Origin: Flavobacterium quisquiliarum
GTDB lineage: Bacteria > Bacteroidota > Bacteroidia > Flavobacteriales > Flavobacteriaceae
NCBI RefSeq assembly: GCF_019308285.1
Contig: NZ_WWEM01000037.1
Span: forward strand, 213,709 to 277,708
Length of the DNA stretch: 64,000 bases
Reading direction: 5' to 3'
In this document: one piece after another, positions 18,720 through 25,826 of the stretch
Position numbering within the stretch: position 1 is the first letter of the stretch
How the letters are laid out: each line of letters starts with the position of its first letter
Position numbers and translations under genes: made by a program
The notes under the pieces: model-generated
Told to the model about the DNA's origin: nothing
Database searches by the model: none
Seen by the model: only the letters and a program-made list of their open reading frames with translations

Positions 18720-20402
18720 TTGACAACAATAGATAGCATTAATAATTGGTTCATTCAAAATTTTGGTGCAATTACAACAGAACAAGTTGAAAGCTGGTTT
18801 GTTTATAATCCAGACGAAAAACTTTTATTCAATACCGGATTATTTCTTGGTTTATTTTTGGTTTTCTATTTTGTGTATGGTTTTCTACGCAAAACATTTT
18901 ATTTGAGATTAACGTATGTTATTCTGTTCTCGCTTTTCTTTTATTATAAATCGAGTGGGATTTATTTTCTGTTATTATTGCTTTCATCTGTTGTAGACTA
19001 TGGTTTGAGCCAAATTATTTACCGAGAAAGTAGAGACGGTGTTAAAAGATTATATCTCGTTATAAGCGTAATTTTGAATCTAGCACTTTTGGGCTATTTC
19101 AAATACATGAACTTTTTGATTGTGACTTACAACGACATGTTTCATGGTAATTTTGCACTGCATAATGTTTTTCTTCCTGTTGGAATTTCGTTTTATACTT
19201 TCCAGTCTATGAGTTATATCATTGAGATTTACAGAGAAGAAATTAAACCAACCAAAAATTACATTGAATATTTATTCTTTGTTTCGTTTTTCCCTCAGTT
19301 AGTTGCCGGGCCAATTGTGCGTGCGAAGGATTTTCTTCCTCAGATCTATCAAAAATTAAATTTGACAAAGCAGGATGTTAACAATGCTTTGTTCTTAATT
19401 ATTGGAGGTTTAATTAAGAAAACGGTAATTTCAAACTATATTTCGGTAAACTTTGTGGATCGTGTTTTTGATACACCATTAAGTTATACTTCTTTTGAGA
19501 ATTTAATGGCTTCGTACGGATATGCTATTCAAATTTATTGTGATTTCTCAGGATATTCAGATATGGCAATTGGTATAGCATTGTTACTAGGATTCAAATT
19601 ACCAGTCAATTTTAGAACACCATATAAATCAACATCAATTACCGATTTCTGGAGAAGATGGCATATTTCACTTTCCACTTGGTTAAAAGACTTTTTATAT
19701 ATTTCAATTGGAGGAAATCGTCAAGGATCTTTCGCAGGATATTTATTTCCGAGTTTATTTTTCTTTGGTTTATTGCTTTGGGGAATTTCAAAATATAATG
19801 AAAGTGTAATTCCGTTGATTGTTGCCGGAAGCAGTATTTTGGTTTTCTGTCTGTCGTTTTTACTTTCAAGCAAAATAAAACAGACTTTAGTAACCAATTT
19901 TAATTTGTTTACCACTATGCTTTTAGGAGGTTTGTGGCATGGAGCAGGAGCACAATTTATTGTTTGGGGAGCTTTGCACGGATTAGCATTAGCAATCCAT
20001 AAAATTTTCATGGAATTCTTTCCTTCTAAGAAAGATAAGAAACCTAATTTCTTATGGAGATTTTTCTCCATCCTAATTACATTTCACTTCGTAGTTTTCT
20101 GCTGGATCTTCTTCCGTGCTAGAGATTTCGAAACAGCATTGCAGGTAATTAATAATATCGGACAATTAACATTCGAACCAGAACTTTGGAAAACAATTGT
20201 TCTTGGATATAAAAATGTATTCGGATTAATGTTATTCGGTTATGTTTGGCATTTCTTACCTGAAACATTCACAAACGGAATGAAATCGGTTTTTGACAAA
20301 ACTCCATTATTAATAAAAGCAATAATCTTAGGATTTGTTTATTGGATTGTTTACGCAACAGCAGTGGCAGGTTCACAGCCGTTTATTTATTTTCAATTCT
20401 AA
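18720..20402 (+). CDS. MBOAT-family membrane O-acyltransferase
   Basis: The 560-residue, roughly ten-span membrane protein belongs to the AlgI/DltB/PatA branch of membrane-bound O-acyltransferases. The invariant histidine lies in 'GGLWHGAGAQFIVWG' (His407), and 'CDFSGYSDMAIGIALLLGF' and 'FWRRWHISLSTWLKD' are typical. These enzymes move acyl groups from a cytoplasmic donor across the membrane to a glycan or to a partner SGNH protein. The start is TTG at 18720, 1 bp after the upstream stop, since no ATG is placed before the first membrane segment. Its two SGNH partners are encoded directly upstream. Confidence 0.93.
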   Translation: MTTIDSINNWFIQNFGAITTEQVESWFVYNPDEKLLFNTGLFLGLFLVFYFVYGFLRKTFYLRLTYVILFSLFFYYKSSGIYFLLLLLSSVVDYGLSQIIYRESRDGVKRLYLVISVILNLALLGYFKYMNFLIVTYNDMFHGNFALHNVFLPVGISFYTFQSMSYIIEIYREEIKPTKNYIEYLFFVSFFPQLVAGPIVRAKDFLPQIYQKLNLTKQDVNNALFLIIGGLIKKTVISNYISVNFVDRVFDTPLSYTSFENLMASYGYAIQIYCDFSGYSDMAIGIALLLGFKLPVNFRTPYKSTSITDFWRRWHISLSTWLKDFLYISIGGNRQGSFAGYLFPSLFFFGLLLWGISKYNESVIPLIVAGSSILVFCLSFLLSSKIKQTLVTNFNLFTTMLLGGLWHGAGAQFIVWGALHGLALAIHKIFMEFFPSKKDKKPNFLWRFFSILITFHFVVFCWIFFRARDFETALQVINNIGQLTFEPELWKTIVLGYKNVFGLMLFGYVWHFLPETFTNGMKSVFDKTPLLIKAIILGFVYWIVYATAVAGSQPFIYFQF

Positions 20403-20411
20403 GAAGATATA

Positions 20412-20638
20412 GCCACGAAGACACTAAGGCGCAAAGATTTTACTCTTTTGCGCTTTTTTTGTTTTACCACTAAGGCGCAAAACTTTTTTTCTCTCGCAGA
20501 TTTAGCTGATTTTGCAGATTATTTTTATTTTAAAAATAAAAAATCTGTTTTGATCTGCTAAATCTGCGAGAGAAAAAATAATTCGGGAAATTAGTGTAAT
20601 TCGTGGTAAAAAACTTTGCGTCTTAGTGCCTTCGTGGC
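20412..20638. repeat. 227-bp nested foldback element
   Basis: The outer arms 20412-20436 and 20614-20638 pair with two mismatches in 25 bp. The inner arms 20490-20506 and 20557-20573 pair perfectly over 17 bp and extend into T/A runs. The centre continues to pair through an A/T-rich stretch. The word CACTAAGGCGCAAA occurs twice on the left side. The element fills almost the whole spacer between the MBOAT gene and ffh. It has no coding capacity. Confidence 0.85.
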
Positions 20639-20660
20639 AAAAAAAGCGTATAAATAAAAA

Positions 20661-20691
20661 TTGCCTGAAATATCTAATTAGATTATCTTTG
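20661..20691 (+). promoter_or_regulatory. ffh promoter
   Basis: TTG (20661-20663), a 20-bp spacer and TATCTTTG (20684-20691) match the Flavobacterium promoter consensus fully. It lies 23 bp before the ffh ATG. Confidence 0.75.
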
Positions 20692-20713
20692 CACTTCAAA
20701 TAAAGAAAATAGT

Positions 20714-22066
20714 ATGTTTGATAATTTAAGTGATAAGTTAGATAAAGCGTTCCATATATTAAAAGGACACGGTAAAATTACAGAAGTAAACGTTGCCGAT
20801 ACCTTAAAAGAAGTTCGTCGTGCCTTACTTGATGCCGACGTTAACTTTAAAATTGCTAAAGATTTTACTGCCAGAGTAAAAGACAAAGCCATTGGACAGG
20901 ACGTATTGACAACCTTACAGCCAGGACAATTATTAGTCAAACTGGTAAAAGATGAGTTGACAGAATTAATGGGTGGAGATGTTGCTGGTGTTAATTTATC
21001 AGGAAATCCAACTGTTATTTTGATGTCAGGACTTCAGGGTTCTGGTAAAACTACTTTCTCAGGAAAATTAGCCAACTTCTTAAAAACAAAGAAAAACAAG
21101 AAACCACTTCTTGTAGCTTGTGATATCTACCGTCCGGCGGCGATTAATCAGTTGCATGTTGTGGGAGACCAAATAGGTGTAGAGGTTTACTCAGAGCCAG
21201 AAAATAAAAATCCTGTAGAGATTGCTCAAAACGCAATCAAACACGCTAAAGCAAACGGATTCAATGTTGTAATTGTCGATACAGCAGGACGTTTAGCAGT
21301 TGATCAGGAAATGATGGATGAAATTGCACGTGTTCACAAAGCAATTCAGCCACAGGAAACATTGTTCGTTGTCGATTCTATGACAGGACAAGATGCTGTA
21401 AACACAGCAAAAGCTTTCAACGATATCTTGAATTTTGATGGAGTTATCTTAACGAAATTAGATGGTGATACTCGTGGTGGAGCAGCGCTTTCAATCAAAT
21501 CGATTGTAAACAAACCAATCAAATTTGTTGGTACTGGAGAAAAAATGGAAGCAATTGATGTTTTCTATCCAGAACGTATGGCAGAGCGTATCTTAGGAAT
21601 GGGAGACGTTGTGTCTCTTGTTGAAAGAGCTCAAGAACAATTTGACGAAGAAGAAGCAAGAAAACTTCAAAAGAAAATCGCTAAAAACGAATTCGGTTTT
21701 GATGACTTCTTAACTCAGATTCAACAAGTGAAAAAAATGGGTAATATGAAAGACTTGGTAGGAATGATACCAGGAGCTTCAAAAGCCATGAAAGATGTAG
21801 AAATCGAAGATGATGCCTTCAAACATATCGAAGCGATTATTTATTCGATGACGCCAGCCGAAAGAAGCAAACCAGCCATTATCGACGTAAAAAGAAAAGC
21901 CAGAATCGCTAAAGGTTCCGGAACTAAAGTCGAGCAGGTAAATCAGCTGATGAAACAGTTTGACCAAATGAGTAAGATGATGAAGATGATGCAGGGCCCA
22001 GGCGGAAAAAATCTGATGAAAATGATGGGAGGTATGAAAGGAATGCCAGGAGGAATGCCGAGATAA
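20714..22066 (+). CDS. ffh: Signal recognition particle protein Ffh
   Basis: This 450-residue SRP54 GTPase binds signal sequences of nascent membrane proteins and, with 4.5S RNA and FtsY, delivers ribosomes to the Sec translocon. An N-terminal helical bundle (about 1-85) is followed by the G domain with P-loop 'GLQGSGKTT' (106-114), 'DTAGRLAVD', and 'TKLDGDTRGG'. The methionine-rich M domain ends in 'MMKMMGGMKGMPGGMPR'-like sequence. Length is normal. It has its own promoter and a terminator. Confidence 0.98.
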   Translation: MFDNLSDKLDKAFHILKGHGKITEVNVADTLKEVRRALLDADVNFKIAKDFTARVKDKAIGQDVLTTLQPGQLLVKLVKDELTELMGGDVAGVNLSGNPTVILMSGLQGSGKTTFSGKLANFLKTKKNKKPLLVACDIYRPAAINQLHVVGDQIGVEVYSEPENKNPVEIAQNAIKHAKANGFNVVIVDTAGRLAVDQEMMDEIARVHKAIQPQETLFVVDSMTGQDAVNTAKAFNDILNFDGVILTKLDGDTRGGAALSIKSIVNKPIKFVGTGEKMEAIDVFYPERMAERILGMGDVVSLVERAQEQFDEEEARKLQKKIAKNEFGFDDFLTQIQQVKKMGNMKDLVGMIPGASKAMKDVEIEDDAFKHIEAIIYSMTPAERSKPAIIDVKRKARIAKGSGTKVEQVNQLMKQFDQMSKMMKMMQGPGGKNLMKMMGGMKGMPGGMPR

Positions 22067-22073
22067 TAAAATT

Positions 22074-22128
22074 AAAAGTTTCAAGTTTAAGGTTTCAAGT
22101 TAAGAAACCAAAACTTGAAACTTTTTTC
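22074..22128 (+). terminator. Foldback terminator after ffh
   Basis: A 15-bp perfect stem (22074-22088 with 22111-22125), built from the word AAGTTTCAAGTTT, ends in a T-run. More copies of ACTTGAAAC follow at 22191-22211, and the same words occur in the foldback at 55959-56000. Confidence 0.75.
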
Positions 22129-22239
22129 GATAAATAAATACAGTTTCGTTTCAACGTGACCCGAGGCTAAAAGCCGAATTGGCGCAGCAAACTTGAAACT
22201 TTAAACTTGAAATAAAAAGATAAACCTGAAACAAAAACA

Positions 22240-23127
22240 ATGCAGCTACTAGACGGTAAAAAAACATCTAACGACATTAAAAACGAAATTGCAGCCGAAG
22301 TTCAATCTATAAAAGCAGCTGGAGGAAAAGTGCCTCATTTAGCAGCGGTTTTAGTTGGAAATAATGGAGCAAGTTTAACTTACGTAGGAAGTAAAGTAAA
22401 ATCTTGTCAGGAAATCGGATTTGATTCTACTTTAGTAAGTCTGCCGGAAACAATTACTGAAGACGAACTGCTTGCTAAGATTAAAGAATTAAACGAAGAT
22501 GATAATCTAGACGGGTATATTGTGCAGTTACCGTTGCCAAAACACATCGACGAACAGAAAATCTTATTAGCAATCGATCCTGAAAAAGATGTTGATGGTT
22601 TTCATCCAACAAACTTTGGTAGAATGGCGCTTGAAATGGAAAGTTTTATTCCAGCAACACCATTCGGAATTATGGAATTGTTAGAGCGTTATAAAGTAGA
22701 AACTTCAGGAAAACATACCGTTGTAATTGGAAGAAGCCATATCGTGGGACGTCCAATGAGTATTTTAATGAGCCGTAAAGGAAATCCGGGAGATTCTACA
22801 GTTACTTTGACTCACAGTCGCACTAAAGACTTGGCAGAATTCACTAAAAATGCTGATATCATTATTACAGCTTTAGGTGTTCCAGAATTCTTAAAAGCAG
22901 ATATGGTAAAAGAAGGAGTAACCGTTATCGATGTTGGTATTACTCGAGTAGAAGATGCATCAAATGCAAAAGGATATGTTATCAAAGGTGACGTTGATTT
23001 TGACGGAGTAAGTAAAAAAGCATCATTCATTACGCCAGTTCCAGGTGGAGTAGGGCCAATGACAATTGCAATGTTACTTAAAAACACACTTTTAGCGCGT
23101 AAAATGAGAAGCGCAAGAAATAAATAA
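22240..23127 (+). CDS. folD: Bifunctional methylenetetrahydrofolate dehydrogenase/cyclohydrolase
   Basis: The 295-residue enzyme oxidises 5,10-methylene-THF and hydrolyses the methenyl form, linking one-carbon pools. Typical motifs are 'YVGSKVKSCQEIG' with the catalytic Tyr/Lys, 'DGYIVQLPLPKHID', 'DVDGFHPTNFGRM', 'VVIGRSHIVGRPM' (nucleotide site) and 'TPVPGGVGPMTIAML'. Length and start agree with the family. A terminator follows after about 20 bp. Confidence 0.98.
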   Translation: MQLLDGKKTSNDIKNEIAAEVQSIKAAGGKVPHLAAVLVGNNGASLTYVGSKVKSCQEIGFDSTLVSLPETITEDELLAKIKELNEDDNLDGYIVQLPLPKHIDEQKILLAIDPEKDVDGFHPTNFGRMALEMESFIPATPFGIMELLERYKVETSGKHTVVIGRSHIVGRPMSILMSRKGNPGDSTVTLTHSRTKDLAEFTKNADIIITALGVPEFLKADMVKEGVTVIDVGITRVEDASNAKGYVIKGDVDFDGVSKKASFITPVPGGVGPMTIAMLLKNTLLARKMRSARNK

Positions 23128-23148
23128 TTTCTTTTTCAAAATACTATG

Positions 23149-23180
23149 AAAGCCTGTTCAATTGAGCAGGCTTTTTTTTG
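23149..23180 (+). terminator. folD terminator
   Basis: AAGCCTG and CAGGCTT arms enclose a TTCAATTGAG loop with extra pairing, followed by eight T residues. Confidence 0.85.
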
Positions 23181-23195
23181 TTGTATAAATTTTTG

Positions 23196-23339
23196 AAACA
23201 CATAGAAACATAGAATTAATTTTCCGTAAAAGAATATAAAAGAGAAACTAGTTTCTCTCACATAGCTAAAGTATCTATGTTTTTTACAATAAGTGAAGCG
23301 CCTTTTTACAGTAACAAATATCTATGCCTCTATGTGTTT
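23196..23339. repeat. Foldback element between folD and corA
   Basis: The arms 23196-23215 and 23320-23339 carry the word ACACATAGAAACATAG and its imperfect complement (17 of 20 paired). Between them is a perfect 18-bp palindrome, AGAGAAACTAGTTTCTCT, at 23241-23258. The element occupies most of the 401-bp spacer. The rest of that spacer holds the corA promoter. Confidence 0.75.
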
Positions 23340-23390
23340 AAAAAAACTTCCCAAACGGCCATTTTAATATATTATTAATACTTTAAAGTT

Positions 23391-23419
23391 TTGGTTCTTA
23401 AAAATAAAGGATACTTTTG
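23391..23419 (+). promoter_or_regulatory. corA promoter
   Basis: TTG (23391-23393), an 18-bp spacer and TACTTTTG (23412-23419) match the Flavobacterium consensus. The leader to the ATG at 23529 is about 100 nt long. Confidence 0.65.
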
Positions 23420-23528
23420 CACCACTTAAAAAACACTTCTCCAAATGGACGATTATTATTATTCGTTAGTATTAAATTAAGCAGCTTTTGAAATTTCAAA
23501 ATGCTGCGTTAAAACCCTGTATTTTGAA

Positions 23529-24455
23529 ATGAAAGCCTTTTACACCAACAACAACGGATTAGTAGAAATCCAAAAATGGACTTCAAATTGCTGGATTCAC
23601 ATCGAATCTCCAACAGAATCAGATAAAAATTACTTATTAGAAGAACTTCAGGTTCCTGAAGCCTTTTACAATGATATAGAGGATATCGACGAAAGACCTC
23701 GTATCGAAATCGAAGACGGCTGGACTTTGATTATTATGCGTATTCCTATAAAAAGCGGCGATGTGAAAATCCCTTTCCATACCGTGCCTCTTGGAATCAT
23801 TTTTAAAGAGGATATCTGCGTTACAATCAGTTTTTATAAAACAGAGATAATCAAAGATTTTGTAGCTTATTCACAGCGCAAAAACATCGAGATAGAAGAT
23901 AATTTCAATTTGGTTTTACGATTGCTTTTATCATCAAGCGTTTGGTATTTGAAATATCTAAAACAAATCAATCATAAAATAAAACTTGCAGAAGATAATT
24001 TGGAGAAATCCATTAAAAATGAAGAATTACAAGCTTTGCTTCAAATCGAAAAATGTTTTGTGTTTTTCATCACTTCTCTAAAAGCAAATGATGTTTTGTT
24101 CCAAAGAATCAAAAATCTAAAAGCACATAAAGCTAATTATGATCCAGAATTATTAGAAGATGTTGAAATCGAATTAAATCAGGCGCAGGATACTGCCAAT
24201 ATTTACAACAACATCTTAACTGGAATGATGGACGCTTACGCCTCTGTAATCTCCAATAATATGAACAATATTATGAAACAGATGACTTCTATTTCTATCA
24301 TATTAATGATTCCAACTCTTATCGCCAGTTTGTACGGAATGAACGTCCCAAACGGATTAGAAGAAAGTAAATACGGAATCTGGATTCTACTCTTAGTTTC
24401 TATAATTCTATCCACTTTTGGAGTCTTTTTATTCAAAAGAAGAAGATGGTTCTAA
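23529..24455 (+). CDS. corA: CorA-family divalent metal (Mg2+) channel
   Basis: The 308-residue protein has the CorA layout: a cytoplasmic N-terminal domain, a long helical stalk and two C-terminal membrane helices. The signature GMN lies at residues 270-272 in 'YGMNVP' at the end of the first membrane helix, and the last residues are positively charged (KRRRWF). CorA pentamers conduct Mg2+ and sometimes Co2+ or Ni2+. Members of the subfamily may carry other ions. The gene stands alone with its own promoter and a leader of about 100 nt. Confidence 0.92.
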   Translation: MKAFYTNNNGLVEIQKWTSNCWIHIESPTESDKNYLLEELQVPEAFYNDIEDIDERPRIEIEDGWTLIIMRIPIKSGDVKIPFHTVPLGIIFKEDICVTISFYKTEIIKDFVAYSQRKNIEIEDNFNLVLRLLLSSSVWYLKYLKQINHKIKLAEDNLEKSIKNEELQALLQIEKCFVFFITSLKANDVLFQRIKNLKAHKANYDPELLEDVEIELNQAQDTANIYNNILTGMMDAYASVISNNMNNIMKQMTSISIILMIPTLIASLYGMNVPNGLEESKYGIWILLLVSIILSTFGVFLFKRRRWF

Positions 24456-24466
24456 AACTTAAATAA

Positions 24467-24500
24467 TTCAAAAGCCTTTTCGTTATGATTGGGCTTTTCA
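24467..24500 (+). terminator. Weak terminator after corA
   Basis: An AAAAGCC arm pairs with GGGCTTTT over a 15-nt loop, followed by a T-rich stretch. The stem is short. Confidence 0.5.
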
Positions 24501-24515
24501 GTTTTTATAATTTGG

Positions 24516-24628
24516 GCGTGACCATGTTTGCAAAAAGGCGCTTCCAATCTTTGTGCGTATGTGCGCCTTTCTGCAAACACGGTCGGGCTATCCATGCTAC
24601 TTTGGTAGCTTATTCCTATCCCTCACGC
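24516..24628. other. Candidate structured intergenic element with three stems
   Basis: GCGTGA (24516-24521) pairs with TCACGC (24623-24628) and closes the element. Inside, 24520-24541 pairs with 24563-24584 with two mismatches in 22 bp (two bases are shared with the closing stem). A small hairpin GCTAC-TTTG-GTAGC lies at 24596-24609. The block is richer in G+C than its surroundings. It carries no open frame and no T-run, so it is not a simple terminator. The words GGGCGTG, GGTCGGGCTATCC and TATCCCTCACGCG recall a repeat I have seen in flavobacterial intergenic DNA, but I cannot verify that here. Confidence 0.65.
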
Positions 24629-24655
24629 GGTCTCATGTAATAAGAAATTCTCATT

Positions 24656-24769
24656 CCTGCAAGGTTTTCAAAACCTTGTAGGTATATTTAGGAAGTTAAA
24701 GTAAAAGACGATTTTAGTTTTTGATTCAAGTTCAGCTTTAAACCTACAAGATTTTGAAAACCTTTCAGG
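24656..24769. repeat. Foldback element with 28-bp arms
   Basis: The arms 24656-24683 and 24742-24769 pair with two mismatches in 28 bp. Each arm contains an inner mirror, AAGGTTTTCAAAACCTT or its close relative. It lies just right of the three-stem element and upstream of the promoter of the next gene. Confidence 0.8.
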
Positions 24770-24808
24770 AGTTTGGATTACTTTCATAAATATTTTTTAC
24801 TTTTTTAT

Positions 24809-24837
24809 TTGCTATTCCAAAATAAATAATAACTTTG
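24809..24837 (+). promoter_or_regulatory. Promoter of the membrane protein/regulator operon
   Basis: TTG (24809-24811), an 18-bp spacer and TAACTTTG (24830-24837) form a full consensus promoter. Its -7 element overlaps the left half of the inverted repeat at 24832-24848, so a bound repressor would block it. Confidence 0.75.
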
Positions 24838-24848
24838 TAGCGCAAAGT
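24832..24848. promoter_or_regulatory. Candidate operator, copy 1 (ACTTTG-N5-CAAAGT)
   Basis: This perfect 6-bp-arm inverted repeat recurs at 25791-25807. In both places it is followed by the self-complementary AAAGTACTTT. It overlaps the -7 element and ends 10 bp before the ATG at 24858. The winged-helix regulator encoded in the same operon is the obvious candidate ligand. Confidence 0.65.
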
Positions 24849-24857
24849 ACTTTAATT

Positions 24858-25472
24858 ATGAATCAAAAGCACCAAGAAGATTTAGCACATATTCGTTCCA
24901 TGATGGAGCGCTCTTCCAGATTTATATCGTTAAGCGGACTTTCGGGAGTTTTCGCGGGTCTTTCGGCTTTAATTGGTGGCATATATGTTTACCAGCTTTT
25001 TAAAGCGAATGGGATGGATTATCTAAGTGATGAACATAGATTGTATTCAGCTAATCTGGTAACCGAATTATTTTGGATTGGAATCATAATTATGACGTGT
25101 GCATTTGTATTCGGAATCTTTTTTACCATCAGAAAAAGTAGAAAATATAATTTGCCAATCTGGACATCAGCTACAAAAAAGATGCTGTTTAATCTGGCAG
25201 TTCCGCTTTTTGCAGGTGGAATATTTTGTCTTGCTTTAATGTATCACGGATATTTTGGATTAGTAGCACCTTCAACATTAATATTTTACGGACTTGCTGT
25301 TCTAAATGCAGAAAAATATACTTTTTCTGATATCAAGTATTTAGGCTTTTCTGAATTAATTTTAGGACTTATTTCTATGTTCTATATTGGATATGGTTTG
25401 ATTTTTTGGATTTTAGGATTCGGAATTCTACATATTTTATATGGTTTAGTAATGTTCAAAAAATACAAATAA
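24858..25472 (+). CDS. Multi-pass membrane protein of unknown function
   Basis: I do not recognise the family. The 204-residue protein has a charged N-terminus (about 25 residues) and roughly six hydrophobic segments (about 28-48, 68-90, 107-125, 130-148, 160-177, 181-199). No conserved catalytic or binding motif stands out. It is the first gene of a unit with a winged-helix regulator 4 bp downstream. Its promoter overlaps an operator-like inverted repeat. It may be a sensor or partner of the regulator. Confidence 0.8.
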   Translation: MNQKHQEDLAHIRSMMERSSRFISLSGLSGVFAGLSALIGGIYVYQLFKANGMDYLSDEHRLYSANLVTELFWIGIIIMTCAFVFGIFFTIRKSRKYNLPIWTSATKKMLFNLAVPLFAGGIFCLALMYHGYFGLVAPSTLIFYGLAVLNAEKYTFSDIKYLGFSELILGLISMFYIGYGLIFWILGFGILHILYGLVMFKKYK

Positions 25473-25476
25473 TTGA

Positions 25477-25767
25477 ATGGGAATTATTGACAAACTAAAT
25501 AAAGATTTCGAAAGCCGTGTTAGATTGGGTATTATGTCCATTCTAATGGTTAATGACTGGGTAGATTTTACCGAGATGAAGACGCTTTTGAATATCACAG
25601 ATGGAAATTTGGCAAGTCATTCCTCTGCACTGGAGAAATCCGAATATATTGAAATTAAAAAGGAATTTGTGGGTAAAAAGCCAAAAACATCTTATCAGGT
25701 AACACCGCTTGGCCGCGCGGCGTTTAAAGAACACCTTTCTTATCTCGAAAAATTAATGAAATCTTAG
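25477..25767 (+). CDS. Winged-helix transcriptional regulator
   Basis: The 96-residue protein is almost entirely one winged helix-turn-helix domain. A first helix 'SRVRLGIMSILMVNDWVDF' precedes the 'MKTLLNITDGNLASHSSALEKSEYI' helix-turn-helix (in order, residues about 32-58), followed by a wing 'KKPKTSYQVTPLGRAAF'. This layout fits the ArsR/PadR-like HTH_34 type family. No metal-binding cysteines are present, so it is not a metal sensor of the ArsR type. It probably binds the ACTTTG-N5-CAAAGT repeats at 24832 and 25791, which would make it autoregulatory. That link is inferred. Confidence 0.88.
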   Translation: MGIIDKLNKDFESRVRLGIMSILMVNDWVDFTEMKTLLNITDGNLASHSSALEKSEYIEIKKEFVGKKPKTSYQVTPLGRAAFKEHLSYLEKLMKS

Positions 25768-25790
25768 AAACTAAAATTTTTTATCTAAAA

Positions 25791-25807
25791 ACTTTGAATT
25801 ACAAAGT
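25791..25807. promoter_or_regulatory. Candidate operator, copy 2 (ACTTTG-N5-CAAAGT)
   Basis: The inverted repeat is identical in its arms to the one at 24832-24848 and is likewise followed by AAAGTACTTT. A -7-like AAACTTTG overlaps it at 25789-25796. It ends 19 bp before the ATG at 25827. Confidence 0.65.
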
Positions 25808-25826
25808 ACTTTTAAAAATTAAAATC

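Noticed and set aside
22140..22239. Possible riboswitch upstream of folD
   Set aside because: The stretch consists of repeats of ACTTGAAAC words and a short GGCGCAGCAAAC segment. No known folate-sensing riboswitch pattern was recognised.
25794..25826. TTG start for the DUF4153/DUF4173-type protein
   Set aside because: The TTG falls inside the operator-like inverted repeat at 25791-25807. The ATG at 25827 directly precedes a normal membrane-protein N-terminus.
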